Assembly: GCF_003265705.1 (NCBI RefSeq)
Contig: NW_020312968.1
Location: 1,459,209-1,523,208, forward strand
Direction of reading: 5' to 3'
Length of the DNA: 64,000 bases
Origin: Callorhinus ursinus
Lineage: Eukaryota > Chordata > Mammalia > Carnivora > Otariidae
The notes under the pieces are model-generated. The model was not told the origin of the DNA. It worked only from the letters and a program-made list of their open reading frames with translations, and did not search any database. Of this stretch, positions 45,905 to 57,700 are shown one piece after another (positions within the stretch are counted from its first letter, which is position 1; each line of letters starts with the position of its first letter). The position numbers were made by a program, and so were the translations under genes.

Positions 45905-47600
45905 CTTAATTCAATAAATGCCTATTCAGAGAATTCTTAGTGTAAATGTTATACTAAGCATTACATGAGATATAAAAAGTAATACTTCCTCTAGAAGTTA
46001 GAGTCTACACAGTATTATGTTCATATGGTTTTATATTTACATGGCATGGATGGTCTTTTCAAAACTTCTCATTTAAGCCAGAGTCTCTTTCTCTTGCTTG
46101 CAACCTACATAGTAGAATATATCCCAATGCCCAGTAGAAATGCTAAGCCCAGGAGATGTTGCTGCCGTAGCAAAAGGGGTAGGGGAGAAAGGAGAGGTGG
46201 TGCATGTTACATTACAGAAGCCAGAACAGAACTTAGGCTGGAATATAAAGTACAAGGTAGAATTTCAAGAAAGAAGACAGTGAAGAGTAAGATCATTCAA
46301 GGATTCATAAACATGCTAAAACCAAATGTCTTTTATACTTTAAAAGTCCTTTAAAAGTAAAATATTCTATAAAGATTACTCTGAAGTCAAGAAGAATAGA
46401 TTGGAGGCTTTAGACTAGAAATAGGAAGACAGGCAAAATGATGTTTGAGTAATCCCATCCCACAGAAGATAATGGCTTGACTGGGGATGGCAGGAGTGGA
46501 AATAGAGATGGGCTTCTGAGAAGTTGGGAAGTTAGACAACAGGACACGGACGTTGAGTGGATTTGGGGGCAGGAGATAGGAAGAAATCAAAGATGACTTC
46601 CAGACTTGAGTTTGGCTGATTAAGTAGGTGGTGGTCCCACTCACTGAGAGAACATAAAAACCAACTCCGGTTTGCTGAGGAAGATGACCAAACCGTTATT
46701 TTACACGTTGAGTTGTTTATGAAACATCTTAAGAGATATGTCAAGTAGGTAGTTGGGGATATAAATCGATAATCAGGAGATACCTGAGTAGAAGATGCAA
46801 GCTTGGATTTGGGAGTCATCAATATTTAGTTGGAAGTAAAGCTACAGGAGTGAATCAGATCACCTGGGGAGCGTACATAGAATAAGCAAAGATTATAATG
46901 CAGAAGAGATTCTCCATGACATACTGACATTTTAGAGATAGAAGCAAAAAAGGACCCAAGGTAGCCATAGACATCAGAGGAAAATGAAGAGACTGTAATT
47001 TTATGGACATGAATATAAGAAAATATTTCCAGAAGAAAGATACAGATAATGCTGTCAAGAGATCAAGAAAGATAAAGATTGAGAGGCATCATTGGACTTA
47101 GCAGCGGGGAGACTCTTGGTGGCCTTGGTCAGAAACGAGACTACAGTGGGTTGGGAAGTGAGTAGAGGAAGCAGAGACAGCAGTGTAGACAACACTTCCA
47201 AAAAGTGTGGCAACAGATGGGATGTAAAAAGAGCTGTTGGAGATGGGGGAAGGGAAGAGGGATTTAAAGGAATGTGTTCTAAAAGATGGGATGTGTCTTG
47301 AGTATGTTGACATGTTGGTGAAAAAGAGAAACTAGAGAGGAAATGATTAATGGATACAGGAGACAAGAGGGAGACTCCATGGGGCAAAATCCCAGGAAAA
47401 GCTGGATAGGATTGGATCCAGAACTCAGGTGGTAGCTCTACCCCCAAACAGAACTAGCAGCACTCTTTTCAACTTTTAAAGGAAAAGTTGCAGATGGTAA
47501 TATACAAGCCTAGAGATGGAATATTGAGGAAATACCTGACTAATGGCTCTAATTTCTCTTAAAACAGGCAGGAAGGTCATCATCTGAGAGTTAGGATTTG
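45905..47600 (-). mobile_element. L2 LINE, long reverse fragment
   Basis: It begins with antisense 3'-end text (TTCAATAAATGCCTATTCAG, AAGCATTACATGAGAT). It continues through antisense coding-side text such as GACTTCCAGACTTGAGTTTGG, TTGGGGATATAAATC, GGATTTGGGAGTCATC and ACCCAAGGTAGCCATAGACATC. Weakly matching stretches lie between. Open frames on the minus strand here (for example 47055-47447) show no intact L2 protein domain. Confidence 0.6.
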
Positions 47601-47755
47601 TTTCCACAAACTTACTGATTATGTCCATGTTTGTATTTTTTTGGACTTTTCTCCTAACATTTTTACTGTTGCCCGACCCGTCAAAGGGAGCCAGAATAAT
47701 AACCAGAATAATAAAAAGAACCAGCAAGGAGAAGACACTAATTCCAAAGAGAATT

Positions 47756-48310
47756 GATTCATTTATTTAGCAGAGATTTGTTGTATGCCTACTATATGCC
47801 AGGCCTAAGGACTATAACAATGACTAAGGCAAAGTCCCTACCCTCATGGAAATTTAAGCTGTATGGTTAACAAATAAACCAAGATGGATTCCGGGAATGC
47901 TAAGAGACATGAGGAAAAAAAGTTGTAAGGTAAAGAGCAACTGGGGAGGAAAGAAGAGTTATTTTGATTGAGTGGTCAGGAAAGTCCTCTCTGAGGAGGT
48001 GCTTTTCGAGCTAACACCTGAAAAGTGTGAAGAGAAAGGTCACTGCAAACTCTAGAGTCGATAGGGAGATCATATAGGGAGGTCATTTGTGGGCAGCTGG
48101 TGCAAAGTCTTTAGGCAAAATGGACTCATTTTGTTTAAGGGAAAGAAAGCCGTGTGGCTGAGTCAAGGAGAGAAGATGAAGCCAGAGAGGAAAGTAAGGG
48201 CCGATCCTATCAGCTCTTCCAAGTTGAGCTCGTATTTCTTGGTTATGAAAAATGAGCAGTCATTGGAGGATTTAAGCAGGGAAACAATGTGATCTGACTC
48301 ACTTATTACG
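47756..48310 (-). mobile_element. L2 LINE fragment, reverse
   Basis: The antisense L2 3' end is clear (TCATTTATTTAGCAGAG, TGCCTACTATATGCCAGGCC, TACCCTCATGGAAATTTAAG). It is followed by upstream text (AGAGCAACTGGGGAGG, GAGGAGGTGCTTTTCGAGC, GCAAAGTCTTTAGGCAAAATG, CAGTCATTGGAGGATTTAAGC). Because it starts with a 3' end it is a separate element from the one at 45905-47600. Confidence 0.8.
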
Positions 48311-49981
48311 AGTATGTAATAACCTCCATCCTAAAACTTGAGCCCGATTTGTGTTTTAAAATGTGAGCTAAAGTATATTAAAGAGGGTGCTATCAGTCCA
48401 CTTCTTGTGCCTCATATGCTAAGAACTTTTCATTCTATTTTGAAGGCAATAAAAGTGCACACCATGAACAATATCATGCTAGGTTTCTCACTATCCATCT
48501 GATCCAAACTATCATTTGGATCATTATCATATAATTATCATTCAGTCTTTCACCAAGCCCTCTCCACCTCAATTATTTGATAAACCTAAGAAATTACAAA
48601 TGAAAAACTTATCATGAAGGTCATCAAGATGGTTTTCAAATTTAAATTTTACCAAACAAGTTTAATAGCCTGGTAAGGATACTACAAATTTCACTCAATA
48701 TTCCTTTTTTATTTTAAAAATTTGGATTCCAAACAATTATGCCTCCTGACTTCCTTGTTAATAGATATTAGACATACTCATTTAATTTTTAGAAGTTCAA
48801 TATTTAAATACTAGAGCCTAATGAATGATTAGCACTTTGAGGCATTACATTGAATAGTTATCAAGGGTCCAAAATACATAAACCATTAGAATTATTAAAC
48901 ACAATTCCTACATAATCTCATAAAACAGAATAAAAACCATTGACTGCAAAGGCTCCATGTGACCAGACTGTCATACTTTCCATTATTATAAAAGAAAAAA
49001 GTACCATTATAATTTTTCAGGTTTAATGTTTTCATTAATTATTTGATCAAAAATATTAATATCTGACTGATCTAATTTACAGATGAAACAAAACTTAAAA
49101 AAAAAACAGTAAGTTGGATGAAAGAAGCAAATCCTCAAAGCAGAGCAATAGGCAAGGATGGTGGGCCCAATCTTAGCAGATGGAAATGAGTAAGACTGTA
49201 AAAGGATAGGATGGACGAGATCTGTCTCAATGAGCAGCTATTGCACAAAATTAAATACTAGAGATCTTAGCTATAAGTCCAGTGGTTCAGTATAACCCTA
49301 CAGAAGAATTTCGGTGTCTCATAAAAGGAGGATCTCTTGCTAGAGTACACCAACTGCATCTTCCCTGGAGTATTTAACTTTCTCCTAAGGGTCAAATCAA
49401 GAGTAATGATTACAAATGAAAATGCATGCAGACAAGATCTATAGTTTGGCAAGAAATCACGAGAAAATACAAAGGACCTCGGAGGTCAGTGGACTGAAAA
49501 AGAGAAGAACCTAAAGAGAATTGGATAGTGGACTTTACAAATACTATAGAACTCCCAAGGAAAAGAAGAATAAAATGTCTTTTTATGCAGCCCCAGATGG
49601 CACCCTAGAACTAATGGGTGGAAGTTACAGGCAGATGAATTATGAATCAATATAAATGAAAACTTTCTAACAATTAGATACTTCATGAAAAAGGCCAGAT
49701 TCCTCAGTCTTCTGTCACATGAATTATTCAAAAGAGATCAGATGCCCAGAGTTAAGGATATTATTTGGGTTAGGATCAGATCAGTTGTTTATGATCTATT
49801 CTCATCTTGAGGATTTACATGACCGTAAAACACGTTAAGAAAAATGTCCTCAAGATACTACAGTATTTGCTAAAAATTTATAGAAAGTAGAAATTGAAAG
49901 ACATTTCCAGTTATGTTGCAAAAACAATCAGTGAACATACCTTCCATAATATTTTCCCACATGGCCTTTGAGAAAGTGTTT
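48311..49981. other. Unique AT-rich sequence, no gene seen
   Basis: No repeat or exon recognised in 1.7 kb. Short frames on the minus strand near 49267-49731 have no domain. Confidence 0.45.
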
Positions 49982-49997
49982 AAATGTCTCCACAATG

Positions 49998-50170
49998 GCT
50001 CAGTCAGTTGAGCATCCGACTCTTGATTTCGGCTCAGGTCATGATCTCAGGGTGGTGGGATCTCTGGGCACTGGGCTCTTTGCTCGGTGGGGAGTCTGCT
50101 TGAGATTCTCTCCTTCTGCCCCTCCCCCCATTCACGCTTTCTCTTAAATAAATCTTTAAAAGAAATTAAA
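49998..50170 (+). mobile_element. Carnivore SINE (SINEC), 5'-truncated
   Basis: It begins at GCTCAGTCAGTTGAGCATCC, so the first 11-12 bases of the usual head (GGGCGCCTGGGTG) are missing. The flanks AAATGTCTCCACAATG (49982-49997) and AAATGTTTCCACAATG (50171-50186) are a 16-bp TSD with one mismatch, so the truncation happened at insertion. Confidence 0.93.
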
Positions 50171-50186
50171 AAATGTTTCCACAATG

Positions 50187-50460
50187 ATGAAAGTCACAAG
50201 GGTGATATTACTGGAAACGAAGCAACGCTCCTTCAGAGAGATGTTCCATCCTTATCACAAGCCTAAAATGTCCTGGAACTGGTTTGCAGCAAGAAGATTC
50301 AGGGTCCAAAGCATTGGAACCCCTAGAATAAGCCAAGTACAGGATGTTGTCAACAGAATACCCAAGGAGAATCTAAGTCATCCCAATGAATCCAGTCACT
50401 GACTGATTTACTTGTAATCCTTAATTGAATATTTGCTTCTGTGTAAGAAAATAAGAGTCT
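50187..50460. other. Unique sequence, no gene seen
   Basis: Short spacer between two same-strand SINEs, with an AAAATAAG target site at its 3' end. Confidence 0.45.
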
Positions 50461-50657
50461 AGGGGCCTCTGGGTGACTCAGTCGGTTAAGTGTCTGCCTT
50501 CGGCTCAGGTCATGTTCCCAGGTTCCTGGGATCTGGGCTCCCAGCTCAGCAGGGATTCTGCTTCTCCCTCTCCCTCTGCCTGCCGCTCCACCTACTTGTG
50601 CTCTGTCAAAAAAAAAAAACAAAACAAACAAACAAAAAAAAAAACCAACACCTTAAA
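50461..50657 (+). mobile_element. Carnivore SINE (SINEC)
   Basis: It starts AGGGGCCTCTGGGTGACTCAG and has a long A-rich, (AAAC)n tail (50608-50657). Flanking AAAATAAGAGTCT (50448-50460) and AAAATAAGATTCT (50658-50670) are a 13-bp TSD with one mismatch. Confidence 0.93.
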
Positions 50658-50766
50658 AAAATAAGATTCTGAGCACTGACACCAAAAGATGCCTCTTATA
50701 AGATCAAGGTGAACAGTAGACTATATTTACACCTATGGTACCTGGTTATAAAAGAGGCAGCATTCT

Positions 50767-50962
50767 GGGGCACCTGGGTGGCTCAGTCAGTTGAGCGCCT
50801 GCCTTCAGCTCACCTCATGATCCCAGGGTCCTGGGATCGAGCCCTGCATCAGGCTCCCTGCTCGGCGGGGAGCCTGCTTCTCTCTCTCTGTCTCCCCGCC
50901 CCCTGCTTGTGTTCTCTCTCTCAAATAAGTAAAATCTTTTAAAAAAATAAAAAAATAAAGAT
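50767..50962 (+). mobile_element. Carnivore SINE (SINEC)
   Basis: It starts GGGGCACCTGGGTGGCTCAG and has CTGGGATCGAGCCCTGCATC and an AAATAAGTAAAATC tail. The target site is imperfect (GCAGCATTC at the left, GTAGCATTC at the right). Third of three plus-strand SINEs within 1 kb. Confidence 0.92.
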
Positions 50963-51280
50963 AAATGATGTAGCATTCAAATGAGTCTGGTTAATCAATC
51001 TCTAACCATTTTCCAAACTGTAAAATCAATATTTACAGAGACAAAGAAGAGTCAGTGGTAAAAAGGTTTGGAAATACTGGGCTTAATATGAAACTAAACT
51101 GCCTTCCTCACTGAAGGACTTCTCAGAATTTTTGGTGTTTCCTGTGAATCTCCACAAGGGTGGAGGAAATATAAGACACTACTGTGAAAATTGCAAAATC
51201 CAAGAGTGAGGCCAAAGTACTCACCCTGGACAATAGAGACTGAGAAGGACCACATTCAAGGGGAAAGGGGAGCAGCCACA
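50963..51280. other. Unique sequence, no gene seen
   Basis: No recognisable repeat or exon between the SINE and the GC-rich array. Confidence 0.45.
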
Positions 51281-52564
51281 CTTTGACCGAATGCCACCCC
51301 CTTCGCCAGACCAGCACAGCACCACGTGGATGGGGCCTCTTGGGCCTATAGTTTCTCCAGTGGGAAAAAGCAAACTCAAGGGGGATGTGCAGTGGGACAC
51401 TTCACAGAAGGCTCACTCAGGTCTCACCTCACAGGGATCACTAGGGGAATCTGTGGAGTTCAATCACTGGGGATCAGATACAGACAGAGGAGGGGGGAGC
51501 TGAGACCTACTATAACTGGCACTCAGATCTTGGCAGCTCATATTCCTGCTTACAGTAGCACTAGAGCAAAAATCCCAGCCACTGGCTCTGCACATCTACA
51601 AAGCCAAGCCAGTGGTCCTATCTAGCTAGGGAGCTCAGTTGGCAGTTCTGCCTGATTTGGATCCCCAGCCAAAGGTCCATACTAGCTGTCAAGTCCATTC
51701 CTCAGCCCTGCCTGGACAGAGGGGAAAATTCACAATCCTGCCCAACTGTAGAGCATGGTCTTCAGTCCCACCCCTCTGGGCAGCATGAAGCACATCCTAC
51801 ACCCCACCTAGGCAGGGGAGCAAATTCCCAGTCCCACTCAACAGCTGACCATAGCCTCCAGTCCCACTCCTGTGGGAAACATGGCCACAATTGATCTGAC
51901 TATTATCTTTAGGGCCACCCTGGCGGAGATCCAAGCCAGCTGCCCTACCTAATTGTTGAGCATAGCCCCTACCCAAGCCCCCCAAAACAGGCATCCTTAA
52001 CACTGAAACCTCAAGCACAGCTTATAGTGTTGCTCAGCCGAAGAACACAGTCTACAACCTCAACTTTCAGTGGAACCTAGAATAGAGCCCTGCCAATCAC
52101 TGAACACAACCTGTGGCCTGGTCCAGGCAGGAAGCCCAGACATGACATCCACAGTTCAAACACAGAGACTAACCCGCTGCCCCACCTGAGCAGGGAGCCC
52201 AGTCTCTAGCCCTACCCAATTGGGAGGTACAGCTGGAGGCCATACCCAGAGAGCCCCATCAAATAACTTCACCCAACAGCAGAGCGCAGCTAGCCCTACA
52301 GTCTACCTGATTGCAAAGCCCAGCCTACAGTCCTGCCCAACTTTGGGGCATAGACTACAGCCCCGCCTGATCATAGAGCACAGCCTGAGGCCCTGGTCCA
52401 ACCACGCAGCCTAGCCTATAACCCCACCTAAACACAGAGTCCAGCCACTGGCCCTAGCAAACTGGGGAGGACAGCCTGAGGCCCCACCCAACCAGGAGAA
52501 ATTAGAGCAAAGCCTGCAGCCCTGCTCAACCAGAAAGCCCAACCAGCAGCCCCACTTGAATGTA
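51281..52564 (+). repeat. GC-rich block with degenerate tandem units, probably old L1 5' UTR
   Basis: From about 51590 to 52560 the same phrase recurs with changes: 'CAGCCTACAGTCCTGCCCAAC', 'CAGCCTGAGGCCCTGGTCCAAC', 'CAGCCTGAGGCCCCACCCAAC', 'AGCCTGCAGCCCTGCTCAAC'. Roughly 35-45 bases separate them. The array leads directly into L1 ORF2-like text, and such repeats are remembered from 5' UTRs of ancient L1 families. The open frames crossing it keep no common phase. The family name is not established. Confidence 0.6.
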
Positions 52565-54150
52565 GACCTAGTTAGAAGGAAAGAAAGAAATAAAAATGAC
52601 AGCAAAAATGAATGAAAAAGAAGATAGGAAAACAATAGAAAAGAATAACAAAAGAGTTGCTCATTTGAAAAGATAAACAAAATTGACAAACTTTTAGCTA
52701 GACTAACCAAGAGAAAAATAGAATTCAAATAAATAAATCCAAAAGAAGGGACATTACAACAGATATCACAGAAATACAAAGGATCATAATAGAATACCAC
52801 AAATAATTATAGACCAACGAATGGAACAACCTAGAAGAAATGGATAAATTCTCATAAACACACAACCTAACTTACCAAAACTGAATAGTGAAGAAATAAA
52901 AATAGAAAATCTGAACATACAAATAAGGAGTAAGCAGATTTAATCAGAAACCAAAAAACTCCCAACAAAGAAAAGCCCAGGACCAGATGACGTCACTGGT
53001 GAATCCCACCAAATATTTCAAGAATAATTAATGCCAATTCTCAAACGCTTCTAAAAAATTGAAGAGGAGGAAATATTCCCAAACTTATTTAATGAGGTCA
53101 GCATTGCCCTGATGCCAAATCCAGATGAGGACGCTATAAGAAAACTACAGACTGATAGGCCTGATGAATATAGATACACAATTTCTCATCAAAATACAAA
53201 CTGAATTCAATAGCACATTAAAAGGAATATACAACATAAACAAGTGGGACTCATCCCTGGGATGCAAGGATGGCTCAACATATGCCAATCAATACATGTG
53301 ACACATCACATTAATAGAATGAAAGATAAAATCATATGATCATCTCACTCGATATGGAAAAAGCATTTTTGACAAAATCAGTATCCTTTTATGACAAAAA
53401 ATGAAAAAGAAACACCATATGATTTCGCTTATACATGAAATCTAAAAAAACAAAAACAAACAAACAACAAGCAGAAAAAGACTCACAAATACAGAGAACT
53501 GGTGGTTGCCAGAGGGGAGAGGGTGGTGGGAGGGTGAAATAGGTGAAGGGGTTAAGAAGTACAAATTAAAAAAGAAAACAAAAAATGAAAACAAAAACCC
53601 TCAACAAATTGGATATAGAAAAACACAACTCAACATTACAAAGGCCGTATATGACAAGCCAACAGCTAACATCATACTCAACAATGGATGGTTGAAAGCT
53701 TTTCCTCCAAGATTAGAACAAGGCAAGGATGCCTACCCTCACCATTCCCATTTGATGTAGTACTAGAAGTCCTCACCAGAGCAATCAGTCAAGAAAAATA
53801 AATAAAAGGCATCCACATCAGAAAAGAAGGAAAACTATGCTTGCATATGACATGATCTTATATATGGAAAGCCCCCAAAACTGCCATTACTAATAAACAA
53901 ATTCAGTAAAGTTGAAGGATGCAAAATCAACATACAAAAATCAATACTGTATTGTATAGTTGAATGTATATAAGAAAGTAAATCTTAAAAGTTTTTACCA
54001 CACAAACAAAAAAATGGTCACTATATGAGGTGATGGTGTCTTAATTAACCTTACTGTGGTAATAATTCTGAAATATATATACATGTATCAAATCATCACA
54101 TTGTATACTTTAAGCTTACATAATGTTATATGGCATAATAAAGCTGGAAA
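52565..54150 (+). mobile_element. Old, internally deleted L1 with a nested fragment
   Basis: ORF2 text starts about 52580 in the pre-RT region (TTTAGCTAGACTAACCAAGAG), so most of the endonuclease part is missing. RT landmarks follow: AAAGCCCAGGACCAGATGAC (52971-52990), then GCTAACATCATACTC (53665-53680). The FADD site has become LAYD-coding (GCATATGACATG, 53841-53852). The C-terminal third of ORF2 is missing, and the text passes at about 53945 straight to an L1M-type 3' end (ATCAAATCATCACATTGTATAC). A 170-bp insert splits it at 53408-53577. It is inactive. Confidence 0.75.
53408..53577 (+). mobile_element. 170-bp L1 3' UTR fragment nested in an older L1
   Basis: The text (AACACCATATGATTTCGC, GGTGGTTGCCAGAGGGGAG, GAAGTACAAATT) is the proximal part of an L1MA-type 3' UTR, the same as 19175-19335 of the ancient L1. 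It ends in an A-rich stretch instead of continuing to the normal 3' end. ACAAAAAATGAAAA at 53394-53407 and 53578-53591 is an exact 14-bp TSD. The host ORF2 text (ATGACAAAAA, then CCCTCAACAAATTGG) is continuous across it. Confidence 0.8.
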
Positions 54151-54578
54151 AAATGTAAAATTTATGTAAAAAAAGTAAATTAAAACACATCTGTGAACAT
54201 TTAACAATCAGCCTGTCATCTAGCATGAGCTGGCTCTAGCACACCACTCATGTAACCAGAAAACCCTAGGACCTAGTGTCATGTCTTTAGGCAAGAACCC
54301 AAACCCTGTGCAGCTTCTCAAAGACCAGCCCCACAAGTAAACTTTACTCTCTTCTGCAAATGCTCCTGGTATCTCCCTGTATATGTCCTTCTGGAACAAT
54401 GGTTCCATCAGGCCACAGAGGACACAACCACCACCACCACCACTGCACAGCATTTTTCCAAGAACCAAATCCACATTGGACTAGAGAGGACTGTTTAGAG
54501 AGAACAAGGATAGAAAATAATTCGTATGTCCACCATAATGTCTAATACTCCCTCTTTTATTTTGAAATAAACATTTTA
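54151..54578. other. Unique sequence with a short (CCA)n run
   Basis: A CCACCACCACCACCACTGC run is at 54429-54446. No exon is recognised. The last 16 bases (54563-54578) are the left target site of the next SINE. Confidence 0.45.
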
Positions 54579-54608
54579 ATTTTTTTTAAAGATTTTATTT
54601 ATTTATTC

Positions 54609-54647
<39 letters not shown>

Positions 54648-54750
54648 AGAGGGAGAAGCAGGCTCCCAAGGAGCAGGGAGCCCGAAGGACCCTGGGATCA
54701 TGACCTGAGCCGAAGGCAGACGCTTAACCATCTGAGCCACCTAGGCGCCC
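54579..54750 (-). mobile_element. Carnivore SINE (SINEC) with internal deletion, reverse
   Basis: The minus strand starts GGGCGCCTAGGTGGCTCAG and has a (CT)n tract (54611-54644 as GA on the plus strand) and a TTTATTTATT-type tail. An exact 16-bp TSD, TGAAATAAACATTTTA, is at 54563-54578 and 54751-54766. The usual stretch between 'CCTGGGATC' and 'GGGCTCCCTGCTC' (GGGATCGAGCCCCRCATC-like), which holds the B box, is missing. Confidence 0.95.
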
Positions 54751-54766
54751 TGAAATAAACATTTTA

Positions 54767-57700
54767 CAGAGTAATATACACAGAGAAGAATGTGCAAATC
54801 ATAAGTATACAGTTTAATTATCAAAAACTGGACATATCTATATAACTACCACCCTAGTCAACAAATAGAATAATAATTGCCCCCTAGAAGCCCTGCTTGT
54901 GTCTTTCTGAAATCTGTATCTTCACTCTATCACAGGCAACACAGGCAACAAATATTCTGGCATTTAATGCCATAGATTAGTTTTAACTGTTTTGAACATA
55001 TAATACATGTTCTTTAAGTCTAGTTCCTTCTGCCAGACCTTAAGTTTGTGTGATTAATCCATGTCACATACAGCAATACTTCATTTTCATTACTGTGTAG
55101 AATTCCATGAAATAGTATCAATGAACATTTCAGTGGTTTTCCATTTTCTATTACTAACAAATGTTTCTATGAACGTTTATTTTACATATCACAGGTGTGT
55201 GTGTCTGTGTGTGTGTATAAATGTGTAAATATATGTATGCATTTTTGTTGGATATATTCCTAGGAGTGAAATTACTAAGTTATTGGGTAGCTCTATACAA
55301 GTGGGTACGTTCCAAACAGTTTCCAGAGTAGTTGACTAGCCTCCACTCCTACCAGCATTAATGAGAATTCTAGCTGCTCTATATTCTCTCCAACTCTTGT
55401 TAGTGTTAGTCCATAAATTTAGTCTTTCTCATGAATTGTGATTTTTAAAATATTTTAAATATAAGCATTTAAAATTACATTTTCCTAATTACTGAGATTC
55501 AGTCCCTTCCCATAACTTTATAGTATCTTTTGTGAAGGCCTCCTACATGTCCCCTACCCATTTTTGCCAGTGAGCTGTATTTTCTTATTGGTTTGAAGGA
55601 ATTTATCATACAAACTCTTTTTGGTTATATTTTCCAAATATATCCAAATATCTCCTCCCAGATTGTGGCTTGTGTATTTTTCAGTCTGTAAACAGATTTT
55701 TTTTTTTAATTCACAGAAATTCTTCATGTTTATATGGACAAATTTAGGAACTATTTCCTTTATAGTAAGTGTTCTTTGTATCCTCTTTCAAAGTCTCTGC
55801 CTATTCCCAGGTCATGAAGTTATTCTCCTAAGTTACTTTCTATTGTACCATTTACGCCTACTATCTATCTAGACGTGATTTTTGTACTGGTATGAGGTAG
55901 AAGTTTTCTATTTTTCATGTGGATATACAATTGACACAGCACCACTTATTTAAAACTAACTGTTCTTTCCCTAAGACCCTAAGTGAAAACGTTGCAGTAA
56001 ATTACGTGCACATTTACTCATGGGTTTCATTCTGGACTCTATTCTAATCCATTAGTGTATACATCTGTGTGCAAATGCACAATATCTTGATTATACCTTT
56101 ATAATATGTTATCATATGAAGCAAAACCATCCCTATCTACCTGATTGCTCTGCTCCTCTTGGTCCTTTGCATTTCCATAAATATTTTAGAATCAGGTTCT
56201 CAGTTTCCACAAAGGCAACCCATTAAGAAGAAGAATATTCTGGGTTTTGACAAATACAGTCTTGAATCTACAGATCAACTTGGCGAGAATGACATCTTCA
56301 TAATTATTCCTCCAATTCCTCAACACAATATATTTCTTCATTTATTTAGGTCTTCCCTATTTTTTCAATGTTTTATAAATAAAGGACTGGGCTAAACATT
56401 CTATTTCCTCTAGTGGTAGTTTTGGTAGTTGTGGAAAATAAATTTCTCTATTATATCACAATTTTCAAATTTACATGCATTAAACTGTATAGTGATGCAC
56501 CATTTTCTTTTCTGCTGTTGGCCTTCTGTCTTTTACAGTTTGTCAGAGACATGTTATTAGTCTCAAAAAAAATGTTTAGCTTTGTGATTTTTCTCTATGG
56601 TGTATTCGTTTTATATGTCATTTATTTCTGAATTTACCTTTATTATTTTCTCCACTCAGTAACTTTTAATTTGCTATTCTTTTGCTGACTTCATGAGAGA
56701 ATATTCTAACATTTAGCCACTGCTCTTTTCTAATATAGACATTTAAGACAATACATTCTCTACACATGGCTTTAGCTATATTCCACTAGTTGTGATATGT
56801 CATTTCTGTTATCACTCAGCTTAAAATATTTTCTAGTTTTCATTGTGATTTTCCTTTTGATACATGGATAATTTAGAAGGGTTTAAACAAGGGAATTTTT
56901 CTAGTTATCTCTTAAAGATTTCTAGTTTAATTCTAGTGTTGAAAATAAATGTTCTAAATCTTTTGAAATTTGTTGAGACCTGATTTATAACCCTGTGAGT
57001 GATCCATGTGCACTTGAATCAAATGTATATCCTATCATTTGAAGGTATAGGAGTGTGTGTGTGTGTTCATGTATAGCCGTATTTGTTACATATATTATTC
57101 AAATATTCTACATCCCTATTGATTCTTGGTTTTTTGCTCTTTCAGTTACTGAGAGAAGTGTGTTAAAATTTCCTAAATGTGAGGATTTGTCTTTGGTAGA
57201 TAGGTAGATGATATAGAGACATATAAATAGAGGCCAAAGAGATATAATATTTTGCATATAAAATGTGCATAAAATTTAGAATTGTTCCACTTTTGTGCCA
57301 TCCTTCCTGTATCCTCATATCTTGTGTATCTCTTATAAAGTAGCATATTTTTAAATTTTTTTTAATCTAGTCAGTCAACACGAGAGTATTTCATCCATTT
57401 ACATTTAATATAATCATTGATAAATCTAGGTTTAAATCTACCATCTATTTGCTTCCTATTTATTTCTCCGTATCATGCTCTTTCTCTCCTTGTCTTACTT
57501 CAAGTGGATTGTGTATATATATATTATCCCATTTTTTCCCCTCAATTAGCTTGTTAAGTATATGTTCTTATTCTAATATTTCAGGATTTCCTCTAGAAAT
57601 TACAACATCTTCAATTATTAAGGTCTGATATAAATTAGTGCTTTAATATTTTATCAATATTTTAGTATTTTATTTTTAATGATACAAAACTGTACTTAAT
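54767..57700 (-). mobile_element. Ancient L1 (L1M), reverse
   Basis: The minus-strand reading runs from the start of ORF2 (near 57700) to the 3' UTR near 54770. Antisense landmarks on the plus strand include AACTACCACCCTAGTCAAC and TTCCAAACAGTTTCCAGAGTAG, and CTCCTACCAGCATTAATGAGAATTC. Further on are CTAGACGTGATTTTTGTACTGG, ATGTGGATATACAATTGAC and AAATTTAGGAACTATTTCC. It is highly diverged and has no open frame of size. Its 3' end may begin just before the SINE at 54579, which would then be inserted in it. Confidence 0.72.

Noticed and set aside
47055..47447. 130-codon minus-strand frame
   Set aside because: It lies in an antisense L2 stretch and is rich in S, P and L without a recognisable L2 protein motif.
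2271..54750. Repeated similar units across the window considered as a CRISPR or tandem system
   Set aside because: They are dispersed SINEs on both strands, each with its own target-site duplication; spacing is irregular and there are no spacers or cas genes.
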